This document shows positions 8,794 through 17,726 of a DNA stretch of 64,000 bases, piece after piece (positions within the stretch are counted from its first letter, which is position 1; each line of letters starts with the position of its first letter). The notes beneath the pieces were generated by a model that was not told where the DNA came from, ran no database searches, and was given only the letters and a program-made list of their open reading frames with translations. A program made the translations under genes and the position numbers. Origin of the DNA: Blastococcus sp. TBT05-19 (lineage in GTDB: Bacteria; Actinomycetota; Actinomycetes; Mycobacteriales; Geodermatophilaceae); contig NZ_QOHI01000006.1 in the NCBI RefSeq assembly GCF_003319095.1, positions 1 through 64,000 on the forward strand, in the 5' to 3' direction.

Positions 8794-9858
8794 GTGAGCG
8801 CCGTCCTGCCCAGCGGCCCGGCCGCACCGGCCGGGACGGACCCCGCACGGGCCGGCGACGACCTCGCGGCTTCCGGCGCCACGCGCGCCGAGCTCCCGGC
8901 GCCGTCCCGGATGCGGCGCTGGCCGGCGGTCCTGCGCGTCCCGCTGCAGGTGCTCGGCCGGGCCGTCGCCAAGGCGTGGCAGGACCGCATCCTCGGGCTG
9001 TCGGCCGAGGCCGCGTTCTGGCAGATCCTGTCGATCCCGCCGCTGCTCATCGGGCTGCTCGGATCGCTGGGCTACCTGGGCGACGTCATCGGCGGGGAGG
9101 CCGTCCGCCAGATCGAGGACCGCCTGCTGGCCGCCTCGGCGGAGGCGCTGACCCCGGGCGTGGTCGACTCCCTGGTCGCGCCGACCCTCGCCGACATCCT
9201 CGGCTCCGGCCGCCTCGACGTGGTCAGCCTCGGCTTCCTGCTGTCCCTGTGGGCGGGGTCCTCGGCCACCGCCACGTTCATGAACACGATCGTCATCGCC
9301 TACGACCAGCGGGACGTGCGCGGGCCCATCCGGACCCGGCTGAAGGCGCTCTGGCTGTTCGTCGTCGGCATGGTCATGGCGGTGCTGACGCTGCCGCTCC
9401 TGGTGCTCGGCCGCGAGGTGCTCGTCTCGCTGGCACCGCCGGACTGGCGCGCGACCACCGGGATGCTCATCGACGCCGTCTACTGGCCGGTGGTCCTGAT
9501 CGGGCTGCTGCTGGCGCTGACCAGCTTCTTCCACGTGGTGCTGCCGCACCGGCTGCCGTGGCGCCGGCACCTGCCCGGCGCGCTGCTCGCCCTCGGCTTC
9601 TTCCTGGTGGCGGCCACGCTGCTGCGCGCCTACATCGGCGACATCCTGACCACGGCGCTGCCCTACGGCGCGCTCGCGGCTCCGATCGGCGCCCTGCTGT
9701 TCTGCTTCTTCTTCGGCATGGCCGTGCTGCTCGGCGCCGAGCTCAACACGACCATCCAGGCGCGGTGGCCGGCCCCGCTGAGCCGGCACGACCGCCGGCG
9801 GCGGGCGCGGCGCGCCGCCAAGCTCGAGGAGGAGGCGCGCCGGCTCGGCCTGCGGTGA
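8794..9858 (+). CDS. YihY/BrkB family membrane protein
   Basis: A 354-residue integral membrane protein with about six hydrophobic helices and the family motifs AKAWQDRILGLSAEAAFWQ at the start and FGMAVLLGAELN near the end. The family (YihY, formerly called RNase BN) has no proven function; some members are proposed transporters or envelope factors. The GTG at 8794 sits six bases after CACACT, like other leaderless genes here. An in-frame GTG at 8779 is the alternative and would add five residues. The C-terminus is strongly basic and cytosolic. Confidence 0.85.
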   Translation: MSAVLPSGPAAPAGTDPARAGDDLAASGATRAELPAPSRMRRWPAVLRVPLQVLGRAVAKAWQDRILGLSAEAAFWQILSIPPLLIGLLGSLGYLGDVIGGEAVRQIEDRLLAASAEALTPGVVDSLVAPTLADILGSGRLDVVSLGFLLSLWAGSSATATFMNTIVIAYDQRDVRGPIRTRLKALWLFVVGMVMAVLTLPLLVLGREVLVSLAPPDWRATTGMLIDAVYWPVVLIGLLLALTSFFHVVLPHRLPWRRHLPGALLALGFFLVAATLLRAYIGDILTTALPYGALAAPIGALLFCFFFGMAVLLGAELNTTIQARWPAPLSRHDRRRRARRAAKLEEEARRLGLR

Positions 9859-9864
9859 CGCCGC

Positions 9865-10101
9865 CTACTTCTTGAGCTGGTTGTAGATCTCCTTGCAGGC
9901 CGGGCACACCGGGCTGCCGGGCTTCGGGCTCTTGGTCACCGGGAAGACCTCGCCGCACAGCGCCTCGACCATCGTGCCCATCACGGCGCTCTCGGCGATC
10001 TTGTTCTTCCGCACGTAGTGGAAGACCTCGTCGGCGTTGCCGGTGTCGGCGTCGCGGACGTCCGGGCGCTCGAGGATGTCGCTGCTGCTCATGCCGACCA
10101 T
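9865..10101 (-). CDS. DUF3039 domain-containing protein
   Basis: A 78-residue actinobacterial protein. The sequence FHYVRKNKIAESAVMGTMVEALCGEVF and the C-terminal CPACKEIY are typical of DUF3039. Three Cys residues could hold a metal ion. Function unknown. Start is the ATG at 10101; a second ATG three codons in is equally possible. It is convergent with the YihY gene, only six bases apart, and lies next to DUF3099 as in other actinobacterial sigA-sigB regions. Confidence 0.85.
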   Translation of the reverse strand: MVGMSSSDILERPDVRDADTGNADEVFHYVRKNKIAESAVMGTMVEALCGEVFPVTKSPKPGSPVCPACKEIYNQLKK

Positions 10102-10141
10102 GATGGCAGCAACGAGCCGGCCACCGGGGCGAGACCTCGGG

Positions 10142-10480
10142 TCAGACGTCGATGATCCGCGTCGAGCGCGCGGGGTTCTCCAGCATCCGGTCCGGCGGCG
10201 GCGTGTAGCTGCGCACGTCCGTCTTCTTCTTCGGCGGCCGGTCGTTGGCCATCATCACGGCGACCCACGGCAGGACCGTCCCCAGGATCACGAAGATGAT
10301 CATCAGCCAGACGACCTTGTAGAAGACGGCGGCCAGGATCAGGGCGATGGTGCGGGTGAGCATCGTGAGCGCGTAGCGCCGCTTCCGGGCCGCGTGCTGG
10401 TCGGCCATGCTCGGCGCGGCACCGGTGATGAGCACCGGCTCCGACCTGCGTGACCGCGGGGACTGCTGGCTCGAGGCCAC
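10142..10480 (-). CDS. DUF3099 domain-containing membrane protein
   Basis: A 112-residue protein. The N-terminal EPVLITGA is typical of DUF3099. Two hydrophobic helices (about 45-62 and 64-84) form a hairpin, and a basic tail follows. The frame stays open further upstream, but the GTG at 10480 has AGGGAAGG seven bases before it and gives the usual family length. Function unknown. It lies upstream of DUF3039 in the same direction with a 40-base gap, so the two may be cotranscribed. Confidence 0.82.
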   Translation of the reverse strand: MASSQQSPRSRRSEPVLITGAAPSMADQHAARKRRYALTMLTRTIALILAAVFYKVVWLMIIFVILGTVLPWVAVMMANDRPPKKKTDVRSYTPPPDRMLENPARSTRIIDV

Positions 10481-10575
10481 GGGCACCTTCCCTCTGCCGG
10501 CCGGGTCGCTCGGAGGCGCTCCCGGACCGTTCCCATGGTGCCACCGGATCGGCGACGGGCGGCGGGCCGGCCGGA

Positions 10576-11169
10576 TCAGCCGGCCGGGTCCTGGCGGGCC
10601 GCCTTCGCGGCCTGCTTCTGCTCCTGCTTGAAGGCCCGGACCTCGACCAGCGACTGCGGGCCGGTGATGTCGGCGACCGAGCGTCGCGAGCCGTCGGTGC
10701 CGTAGTCGCCGGCGGCCTCGCGCCAGCCCGGCGGCGTGACCCCGTACTGCTTGCCGAGCAGCGCCAGGAAGATCTTCGACTTCTGCGTCCCGAAGCCGGG
10801 CAGCGCGTTGAGCCGCTTCAGCAGCGCTGCACCGGTCGGCCCGTCGGCCCACAGGCCGGTCACCTCGCCGCCGTACTGCTCGACGAGCGCGCGGCAGACC
10901 TCCTGGGCGCGGCCGGCCATGGACCCGGGGTAGCGGTGCAGCGCCGGCGGCCCCTGGAAGACGCGCACCAGCTCCTCGGGGTCCATCGCCGCGATCCGCT
11001 CGGCCGACAGCGTGTCCACGCCGAGCCGGTCGGCCAGCAGCCGCGGGGCACCGAAGGCGCGCTCCATGGGGAACTGCTGGTCCAGCAGCATCCCGATCAG
11101 CAGCGCGAGCGGGTCACGGCTGAGCAGCTCGTCGGCTGCCGGGTCCTGGGCGATGGTCAGGTTCGGCAT
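10576..11169 (-). CDS. HhH-GPD family base-excision repair protein (putative)
   Basis: A 197-residue protein resembling the actinobacterial HhH-GPD family TIGR03252. The N-terminal LLIGMLLDQQFPMERAF and the helix-hairpin-helix LNALPGFGTQKSKIFLALL (about 116-134) are clear. The family is related to DNA glycosylases of the endonuclease III group, but substrate and activity of this branch are not established, and no Fe-S cluster Cys set is present. Lys/Ala-rich tail. Divergent from dtd. Start is ATG. Confidence 0.85.
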   Translation of the reverse strand: MPNLTIAQDPAADELLSRDPLALLIGMLLDQQFPMERAFGAPRLLADRLGVDTLSAERIAAMDPEELVRVFQGPPALHRYPGSMAGRAQEVCRALVEQYGGEVTGLWADGPTGAALLKRLNALPGFGTQKSKIFLALLGKQYGVTPPGWREAAGDYGTDGSRRSVADITGPQSLVEVRAFKQEQKQAAKAARQDPAG

Positions 11170-11213
11170 GCCGCAGATCCTGCCGCACCGGGTGGATGCT
11201 GGAGGATGCGCAG

Positions 11214-11645
11214 GTGCGAGCCGTCGTGAGCCGAGTCAGTACAGCCGCTGTAACCGTCGACGACGAGGTCGTCGGCGACATCGGCGCCGGGTTGCTGTCA
11301 CTGGTCGGAGTGGGCCGGCACGACGACGTCGCCGCAGCGCACGCCCTGGCGCGGAAGATCCACGAGCTGCGGATCTTCCCCGGTGAGGAGGGTCAGGTGT
11401 CGGCCGCCGACCTGGGCCTGCCGGTGCTGGTGGTCAGCCAGTTCACCCTCTACGCCGACACCCGCAAGGGCCGGCGCCCGTCGTGGCAGGACGCCGCCCC
11501 CGGCGAGCTGGCCGAGCCGCTGGTCGACGAGGTCGTGGCCGAGCTGCGCCGGCGCGGAGCCGTCGTCGCGACCGGACGGTTCGGGGCCAGCATGCGCGTC
11601 GCGTCGGTCAACGAGGGCCCGATGACCCTGCTCCTGGAGGTCTGA
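11214..11645 (+). CDS. dtd: D-aminoacyl-tRNA deacylase
   Basis: A 143-residue cytosolic enzyme that removes D-amino acids (and glycine mis-attached to tRNA-Ala) from tRNA. Both active-site motifs are present: [16 protein letters not shown] and the C-terminal [11 protein letters not shown] (an NxGPxT cross-subunit motif). The start GTG at 11214 gives the usual VRAVVSRVS beginning and has GGAGG eight bases upstream; the ATG at 11196 would add six atypical residues. Confidence 0.93.
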   Translation: MRAVVSRVSTAAVTVDDEVVGDIGAGLLSLVGVGRHDDVAAAHALARKIHELRIFPGEEGQVSAADLGLPVLVVSQFTLYADTRKGRRPSWQDAAPGELAEPLVDEVVAELRRRGAVVATGRFGASMRVASVNEGPMTLLLEV

Positions 11646-11754
11646 CCTCGGCGGACGCGTCGGTCCGAATCACATGTCTGGGACTCGTCACGGCCGGGTA
11701 CCGGACGGTGACCGAAGACACTCCCTGCCGGTTTCCTGTGAAGGGCGGGTTCCT

Positions 11755-11781
11755 GGAACACCAGGCACCCCGGCGGCCGTT
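11755..11781 (+). promoter_or_regulatory. Possible ECF-type promoter upstream of sigB
   Basis: GGAAC (11755-11759) and CGTT (11778-11781) are separated by 18 bases. This resembles the SigE/SigH-type promoters (GGAAC-N16-17-GTT) that drive sigB in mycobacteria. The spacing is slightly long. The predicted leader is about 140 nt. Confidence 0.3.
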
Positions 11782-11928
11782 GTGCAGGGCGTACCACACC
11801 GGACAGAGAAGGGCGGGACCGGCCGGCGACCCCGATGCCGATCCCCCGCCGAACGCCTGGATGACCTTCCGTCGCCCACCGATGCCCGGCGGATGCATCC
11901 GAATCCAAGGCAAGGACGAAGACCCATC

Positions 11929-12915
11929 GTGACGCTGCTGCAGTCTTCCCCCACCGACACGCTCGACGTGCGCTCCCCGCGCCGCGAGCCCGACGCGAGC
12001 GGTCTGGTCTCCACCGACCTCGTGCGCGTCTACCTGAACACCATCGGCAAGACCGCGCTGCTCACCGCCGAGCAGGAGGTGGAGCTGGCCAAGCGAATCG
12101 AGGCCGGTCTGTACGCCGAGCGGCTGCTGGGCGAGAAGAAGGACCTCACCGCCGCCCGCAAGCGCGACTACAAGATCCTGGCCACCGACGGCAAGGCCGC
12201 CAAGGCCCACCTGCTGGAGGCCAACCTGCGGCTCGTCGTCTCGGTCGCCAAGCGCTACACCGGGCACGGCATGACGTTCCTGGACCTCATCCAGGAGGGG
12301 AACGTCGGCCTGATCCGTGCGGTCGAGAAGTTCGACTACACCAAGGGCTTCAAGTTCTCGACCTACGCGACCTGGTGGATCCGCCAGGCCATCACCCGCG
12401 CCATGGCGGACTCCGGCCGGACGATCCGGCTGCCCGTCCACCTGGCCGAGCAGGTCAACAAGGTCGTGCGCACCCGCCGGCGCATGCACCAGGAGCTCGA
12501 GCGGGAGCCCACCGCCGAGGAGCTCGGTCTCGAGCTGGACATGCCCGAGGCCCGGATCACCGAGCTCCTCGAGTACAGCCGCGACCTGGTGAGCCTGGAC
12601 CAGACCGTCGGCACCGACGAGGAGTCCCGGCTGGGTGACTTCATCGAGGACGCCGACGCCGCGGTCGCCGAGGACGCGGTCGCCTTCCAGATGATGAAGG
12701 GCGACGTCCGGCACGTGCTGGACACGCTCGAGGAGCGGGAGCGCGACGTCGTCATCCTGCGCTTCGGGCTGGACGGCGCTCAGCCCCGCACCCTGGAGCA
12801 GATCGGCAAGCAGTTCGGTCTGTCCCGCGAGCGGGTCCGCCAGATCGAGCGCGAGACGATGGCCAAGCTGCGCGACCCGCAGCGCGCCGACGCCCTCCGC
12901 GACTACCTGGCCTGA
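11929..12915 (+). CDS. sigB: RNA polymerase sigma factor SigB (group 2, primary-like)
   Basis: A 328-residue sigma-70 with regions 1.2 to 4.2 but without the long N-terminal extension of SigA. Region 2 has [19 protein letters not shown] and [13 protein letters not shown]; region 4 has [24 protein letters not shown]. Group 2 factors such as mycobacterial SigB serve stress and stationary phase. The gene lies before ideR in the same relative place as Rv2710. The GTG is preceded by AAGGACGAAG. A 283-base leader region with an ECF-like promoter candidate precedes it, and a strong hairpin follows. Confidence 0.93.
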   Translation: MTLLQSSPTDTLDVRSPRREPDASGLVSTDLVRVYLNTIGKTALLTAEQEVELAKRIEAGLYAERLLGEKKDLTAARKRDYKILATDGKAAKAHLLEANLRLVVSVAKRYTGHGMTFLDLIQEGNVGLIRAVEKFDYTKGFKFSTYATWWIRQAITRAMADSGRTIRLPVHLAEQVNKVVRTRRRMHQELEREPTAEELGLELDMPEARITELLEYSRDLVSLDQTVGTDEESRLGDFIEDADAAVAEDAVAFQMMKGDVRHVLDTLEERERDVVILRFGLDGAQPRTLEQIGKQFGLSRERVRQIERETMAKLRDPQRADALRDYLA

Positions 12916-12925
12916 CAGCCCCACC

Positions 12926-12961
12926 ACGACGGGCCGCCTCCTCCGGGAGGCGGCCCGTCGT
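12926..12961. terminator. Bidirectional terminator between sigB and the acetyltransferase gene
   Basis: A perfect 16-bp stem (12926-12941 with 12946-12961) closes a TCCG loop, a C(UNCG)G-type stable tetraloop. It lies 10 bases after the sigB stop and 7 bases from the stop of the convergent gene, so it can serve both. No long T-run. Confidence 0.75.
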
Positions 12962-12968
12962 GCGTCCG

Positions 12969-15662
12969 CTAGACGGGGCTCCGCATCCGGCGGGGACCGG
13001 GGTCCACGCGCGCGGTGGGCGGGCCGACGCGCGCGGTCCCGCCGGCGACCACCAGCGAACGCCCGCCGTGCCAGGGGTTCGGCGGCCCGACGATCACCGG
13101 CTCCAGGGTCAGCCGCAGGACCTCGGGCAGGTCGTCGGCCAGCCGAGCGACCCGCAGCAGCAGCTCCTCGAGCGCGCCGGTGTCGACCGGCTCGGAGCCG
13201 CGCCAGCCGTCGAGCAGGGGCCAGGCCCGCGGCGCCCGGACCAGCTCGGCGGCGTCCAGGTCGGTCAGCGGCAGCGTCCGGAACGCGCGGTCGCCGAGCA
13301 GTTCGGTGGCCACTCCCCCGACGCCGAAGCTCACCAGCGCACCGAACGACGGGTCGTCGACGATCTCCACGACCGTCGCCACGCCGGGGGCGGCCATCTC
13401 CTGCACGATCACCGGGTCGCCGGACGGGATGGCCGCGAAGGCTGCCCGCACCGCGTCGGCGTCCGCCAGGTCCAGGCGCACCCCACCCAGGTCGGAGCGG
13501 TGCCGCAGCCAGGGGGCGGTCGACTTCAGGACCACCGGGTAGCCGACCTGCTCGGCGGCGGCCACCGCCGCCTCGGCGTCGGTCACGGTCCGGGTGCCGA
13601 GCAGCGGGACTCCGTAGGCCCCCAGCAGCGCCAGCAGCTCCTCGTCGGTCAGCTCGCGCCCCGCCGGCGTCTCCGCCAGCACCCCCCGGACGATGCGCTG
13701 CGCCGCCGCCTCGTCGACGTCGGGCAGCTCGGGGACGTCACCGACCGGCCGGCGCCGCCACTCGGCGTACTCCACGGCCTTGGCCAGCGAGATGACCGCC
13801 CGCTCCGGCGTGGAGTAGGACGGCACCGACCCGCGCCCGGGCAGGCCGTCGTCATCGAGGACCGCCAGCTCCTCGGGCACGCCCTCGGTGGAGAGGAAGC
13901 TGGCCACGATGGGCTTGGCCGACCGCCGGGCCACCTCGCGCAGGGCGGGGCCGAACTCCGCGGAGCCGGCCATCAGCGGCGGGAGGAAGACCGCGACGAC
14001 CGCGTCGACGCCGTCGTCGTCGACCGCCGCCTGGAGCGCGGCGCTGAAGTCCTCGGGCGTGCCGCCCGCACCGATGTCCTCGGGCTCCGCGCGGGCGAGC
14101 TCCAGCCCCTCCTCGAGGACGGCGTCGGCCACCAGCCACCCGATCGCGGTGGAGTTGCCGACCACCGCCACCCGGCGGCCGGCCGGCAGCGGCTGGTGGG
14201 CCAGCAGCGTGCCGACGTCGAACAGCTGCGCCACCGTCTCCACCCGGATGACGCCGGCCGAGGCGAACAGCGCCGCCACGGACTGCTCGGGCACCGCGAC
14301 CGAGGTGGCGGCGAGCCCGCGGGTGACCTGGACGTGCCGCCCGCTCTTCACCGCCACCACCGGCTTGGTGCGCCCGACCGTGCGGGCGAGCCGGGCGAAC
14401 TTGCGGGGGTTGCCGAAGCTCTCCAGGTGCAGCAGCACCACCTCGGTGCCGGGATCGGTGGCCCAGTACTGCAGCAGGTCGTTGCCGCTCACGTCGGCGC
14501 GGTTGCCGGCGGACACGAAGGAGGAGAGCCCGAGGTTGCGGCTGCGGGCCCGCTCGAGCAGCGCGACGCCGAGCGACCCGGACTGGGCGAAGAACCCCAC
14601 CCGCCCGCGACCGGGCACCATCGGCGCGAGGCTGGCGTTCAGCCGCACGTCGGGCGCGGTGTTCACGATGCCGAGGCAGTTGGGGCCGACCACGCGCATG
14701 CCCGAGGCCCGGGCGGCGGCGACGAGCTCGCGTTCGCGGGCGCGCCCTTCGGGGCCGGCTTCGCCGAAGCCACCGGAGACGGCCACCAGCCCGCGCACCC
14801 GCTTGCGGCGGCAGGCCTCGACCACGCGGGCCACCTCGTCGGCGGGCACCGCGAGGATCGCGAGGTCGACGTCGTCGGGGATCGACTCGATGTCGGCGTA
14901 GGCGGGCACGCCCCGGACGTGACGGGCACCCGGGTTCACCGGGTAGACCGGTCCGGCGAAGCCGTAGTCGAGCAGGTGCCGGAGCAGGGCGTTGCCGAGC
15001 TTGCCCTCGTCGTTGCTGGCGCCGACGACGGCGACCGAGGACGGGGTGAGCAGGCGGGCGATCGAGCGCGACTCGCTGCGCTGCTCCCGCTCGTAGGCGA
15101 CGGCGAGGGCGTCCTCGGTCTGCTCGATCGGGAAGGTCAGGTGGACGACGCCGTCCTCGTAGGAGCGCTCCGGCTTGTACCCGGCGTCGCGGAAGACCCG
15201 GACCATCTTGCTGTTCTGGGCCAGCACCTCGGCGACGAAGCGACGGATGCCCCGCTCCCGGCCGGCGGCGGCCAGGTGCTCCAGCAGCACCGAGCCCAGA
15301 CCGCGCCCCTGGTGCGCGTCCTCCACCAGGAAGGCCACCTCGGCGTCGTCGGTGCCGGGGTACCGGTCGTAGCGGCCCACCGCGATGACCTGCTCCCCGA
15401 GGAGCACCACGAACGCCACCCGCTTGTCGTGGTCGACGTGGGTGAAGCGGTGCAGGTCCCTGTCCGAGAGCCGCTTCATGGGGCCGAAGAAGCGGTAGTA
15501 GCGGGTCTGGTCGCTGCTGCGCTCCATCAGCCCGGTCAGGCCCTCGGCGTCGTCCGGGCAGATCGGGCGCAGGTGCACCGTCCCGCCGTCGGCGGCCACG
15601 ATGTCGGCCTCCCAGCCCGGCGGCGGCGGCGGGACCTCCTCAGGCGTCGTCTGCTCAGTCAC
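12969..15662 (-). CDS. Protein acetyltransferase: GNAT fused to an acyl-CoA-synthetase-like module
   Basis: An 897-residue protein. The GNAT domain is at about 25-185, with the acetyl-CoA loop VEDAHQGRGLGSVLLEHL. A CoA-binding Rossmann domain follows (about 203-300), then the succinyl-CoA-ligase-like flavodoxin domains (about 340-640) and an ATP-grasp domain (about 680-890). Such Pat-type proteins acetylate lysines, for instance on acetyl-CoA synthetase. In true ADP-forming synthetases the stretch after KPVVAVKSGR carries SHTGAL with the phosphorylated His; here it reads GLAATSVAVP, so the synthetase part is probably only a sensor. GTG start; overlaps the end of acuC by eight bases. Confidence 0.9.
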   Translation of the reverse strand: MTEQTTPEEVPPPPPGWEADIVAADGGTVHLRPICPDDAEGLTGLMERSSDQTRYYRFFGPMKRLSDRDLHRFTHVDHDKRVAFVVLLGEQVIAVGRYDRYPGTDDAEVAFLVEDAHQGRGLGSVLLEHLAAAGRERGIRRFVAEVLAQNSKMVRVFRDAGYKPERSYEDGVVHLTFPIEQTEDALAVAYEREQRSESRSIARLLTPSSVAVVGASNDEGKLGNALLRHLLDYGFAGPVYPVNPGARHVRGVPAYADIESIPDDVDLAILAVPADEVARVVEACRRKRVRGLVAVSGGFGEAGPEGRARERELVAAARASGMRVVGPNCLGIVNTAPDVRLNASLAPMVPGRGRVGFFAQSGSLGVALLERARSRNLGLSSFVSAGNRADVSGNDLLQYWATDPGTEVVLLHLESFGNPRKFARLARTVGRTKPVVAVKSGRHVQVTRGLAATSVAVPEQSVAALFASAGVIRVETVAQLFDVGTLLAHQPLPAGRRVAVVGNSTAIGWLVADAVLEEGLELARAEPEDIGAGGTPEDFSAALQAAVDDDGVDAVVAVFLPPLMAGSAEFGPALREVARRSAKPIVASFLSTEGVPEELAVLDDDGLPGRGSVPSYSTPERAVISLAKAVEYAEWRRRPVGDVPELPDVDEAAAQRIVRGVLAETPAGRELTDEELLALLGAYGVPLLGTRTVTDAEAAVAAAEQVGYPVVLKSTAPWLRHRSDLGGVRLDLADADAVRAAFAAIPSGDPVIVQEMAAPGVATVVEIVDDPSFGALVSFGVGGVATELLGDRAFRTLPLTDLDAAELVRAPRAWPLLDGWRGSEPVDTGALEELLLRVARLADDLPEVLRLTLEPVIVGPPNPWHGGRSLVVAGGTARVGPPTARVDPGPRRMRSPV

Positions 15663-16836
15663 GGGGGTCGTCCGGGTCGAGGCCGAAGTAGGGGAAGGCG
15701 GCGCGGCGGGTGCGCATGATCGCCCGGTCCACGCGGGACTCGGTGAAGGTGTCCCACCGGGAGAAGCCGGTGTACCCGCCCTCGGTCATGTGCGTGGGCG
15801 GGCGCGCGCGCAGGCCCCGGCGGACGACGTCGTCCCGCCACGACTCGGGGATCTCGGTCGCGGGGTCCAGCGGGGTGCCGCTGACCTCGGCGAGCAGGTG
15901 GGTCCAGGCGCGGGGCACGCAGCGCACCAGTCCGTAGCCACCGCCGCCCAGGGCGATCCAGCGGCCGTCGCAGAGCTGGTGGGCGAGCTCGTGCATGGCC
16001 TTGTAGCTGGCTCGCTGGCCGTCGACGGTGAGCGCCAGGTCGGCGAGCGGGTCCTCGTGGTGGGCGTCGCAGCCGCACTGGGTGACGATGATCTGCGGCT
16101 CGAAGGCCTTCAGGACGCTGGGCACGACGGCGGTGAAGGCGCGCAGCCAGGCGGAGTCGTCGGTGCCGTTGGGCAGCGCCAGGTTGACCGCGCTGCCGAG
16201 CGCCTTGTCCGGGTCGCCGGTCTCCTCCGGGTAGCCGGTGCCCGGGAAGAGGGTGAGCGGCGTCTGGTGGATGCTCACGGTCAGCACCCGGGGGTCGTCG
16301 TAGAACGCGGCCTGGACGCCGTCGCCGTGGTGGACGTCGAGGTCGACGTAGGCGATCCGCTCGTATCCCTGGGCCAGCAGCCAGGCGATGGCGACGGCGG
16401 CGTCGTTGAAGACGCAGAACCCCGACGCGCTCCCGCGCATGGCGTGGTGCAAGCCGCCGGAGATGTTGACCGCGTGCTGCGCGGCGCCGCTGTGCACCTG
16501 CTGGGCGGCGAGCACGCTGCCGCCGGTGATCAGGGCGGCGGCGTCGTACATGCCCTCGAAGACGGGGTTGTCCGAGGTGCCCAGCCCGTGACCCACTCCC
16601 GGGTCGGTGGGCGCCCGGCGGACCGCCTCCAGGTAGGCGGGGTCGTGCACGAGGGTCAGCAGCTCGGTGCCGGCCGGCGTCGGGGCCATGACCCGCAGCC
16701 GGTCGGTGGCGAGGACGCCGAGGCTGTCGGCCAGCCGCATCGTCAGGTCCAGGCGCACCGGGTGCAGCGGGTGGTCCCCGCCCATGGTGTAGCCCAGCAG
16801 CGCGTCGTCCCAGACGACGGCGATCGAGTCGCTCAC
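15655..16836 (-). CDS. acuC: Acetoin utilization protein AcuC (histone-deacetylase family)
   Basis: A 393-residue class I/II HDAC-fold zinc hydrolase. It has the paired histidines in NISGGLHHAM, the zinc site VDLDVHHGDG and the C-terminal GGGGYGLVR. AcuC removes acetyl groups from lysines of acetyl-CoA synthetase in Bacillus. Here it is the first gene of a two-gene operon with a protein acetyltransferase (8-base overlap), so the pair can add and remove acetyl groups on shared targets. Start is GTG. Divergent from ideR. Confidence 0.92.
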   Translation of the reverse strand: MSDSIAVVWDDALLGYTMGGDHPLHPVRLDLTMRLADSLGVLATDRLRVMAPTPAGTELLTLVHDPAYLEAVRRAPTDPGVGHGLGTSDNPVFEGMYDAAALITGGSVLAAQQVHSGAAQHAVNISGGLHHAMRGSASGFCVFNDAAVAIAWLLAQGYERIAYVDLDVHHGDGVQAAFYDDPRVLTVSIHQTPLTLFPGTGYPEETGDPDKALGSAVNLALPNGTDDSAWLRAFTAVVPSVLKAFEPQIIVTQCGCDAHHEDPLADLALTVDGQRASYKAMHELAHQLCDGRWIALGGGGYGLVRCVPRAWTHLLAEVSGTPLDPATEIPESWRDDVVRRGLRARPPTHMTEGGYTGFSRWDTFTESRVDRAIMRTRRAAFPYFGLDPDDPRD

Positions 16837-16957
16837 GGGCCCCCTCCCCTGCCGGCGCCCCGGCGCGCCCGCTCGGCCGGGACGCTACCGGGTGGCCGGA
16901 ACCCGCGCGGGGCACCGAGGCCGCCGTGCGCAGGGGGGTCCGGGGCCGTCGGCCCCG

Positions 16958-16963
16958 TAGACT
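16958..16963 (+). promoter_or_regulatory. -10 element of ideR
   Basis: TAGACT, a good actinobacterial -10 box, 25 bases before the start of ideR. A GGAGGAG ribosome site follows at 16976-16982. Confidence 0.55.
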
Positions 16964-16987
16964 GTCCGCCGACACGGAGGAGTGCGA

Positions 16988-17713
16988 GTGAACGACCTCA
17001 TCGACACCACGGAGATGTACCTCCGGACCATCTTCGAGCTGGAGGAGGAGGGGATCACCCCGCTGCGCGCGCGGATCGCCGAGCGCCTCCACCAGAGCGG
17101 CCCCACGGTCAGCCAGACGGTGGCCCGCATGGAGCGCGACGGCCTGCTCACCGTCGAGGGCGACCGGCACCTCCAGCTCTCCGAGGAGGGCCGTCAGGTC
17201 GCCACCGCCGTCATGCGCAAGCACCGGCTGGCCGAGTGCCTGCTCGTCGACGTCATCGGCCTGGACTACGCCGACGTCCACGAGGAGGCCTGCCGCTGGG
17301 AGCACGTGATGAGCGAGGCGGTGGAGCGCCGGCTGCTCTCGCTGCTGGGCAACCCCACGGTCTCCCCCTTCGGCAACCCGATCCCCGGCCTCGAGGCGCT
17401 GCGCGGCGAGGAGCCGATGGGCGGCGAGACCTCGGCGGTCCTCGACTCGCTGACGCTGCTGTCGTCGACGGCGAGCGCGGAGGGCCGGCCGATCGTGGTC
17501 CGGCGGATCAGCGAGCAGCTGCAGGAGAACGCCGAGCTGCTGCGCGCCCTCGCCGACCACGGGGTGCGCCCGGGCGTCAGGATGACCGCCCAGCTGGTCG
17601 AGGGCTCGGTCAGCCTGGACGGCTACGTGCTGCCGGTCGGCGTGGCCCAGCACATGTTCGTGAGCGCGGTCGACGAGGAGCTGACCCCGATCAAGGCCGC
17701 TCCCCTGCTCTGA
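16988..17713 (+). CDS. ideR: Iron-dependent transcriptional repressor IdeR/DtxR
   Basis: A 241-residue DtxR-family repressor. All metal ligands known from DtxR/IdeR are at their usual numbers: Met10, Cys102, Glu105 and His106 (site 2), and His79, Glu83 and His98 (site 1). The winged helix (about 1-73) contains SGPTVSQTVARMERDGLL, and a C-terminal SH3-like domain is present. With Fe2+ it would repress siderophore and uptake genes and activate storage genes. The GTG at 16988 is chosen because GGAGGAG lies five bases before it; the GTG at 16982 is inside the ribosome site. No ideR box was identified here. Confidence 0.96.
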   Translation: MNDLIDTTEMYLRTIFELEEEGITPLRARIAERLHQSGPTVSQTVARMERDGLLTVEGDRHLQLSEEGRQVATAVMRKHRLAECLLVDVIGLDYADVHEEACRWEHVMSEAVERRLLSLLGNPTVSPFGNPIPGLEALRGEEPMGGETSAVLDSLTLLSSTASAEGRPIVVRRISEQLQENAELLRALADHGVRPGVRMTAQLVEGSVSLDGYVLPVGVAQHMFVSAVDEELTPIKAAPLL

Positions 17714-17726
17714 CGAGCCCTCGGCG

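Noticed and set aside
6490-9789. A 1099-residue open frame on the minus strand opposite the VanW and YihY genes
   Set aside because: It is Arg/Gly/Asp-rich, lacks any family motif and mirrors the GC-biased third positions of the real genes on the other strand.
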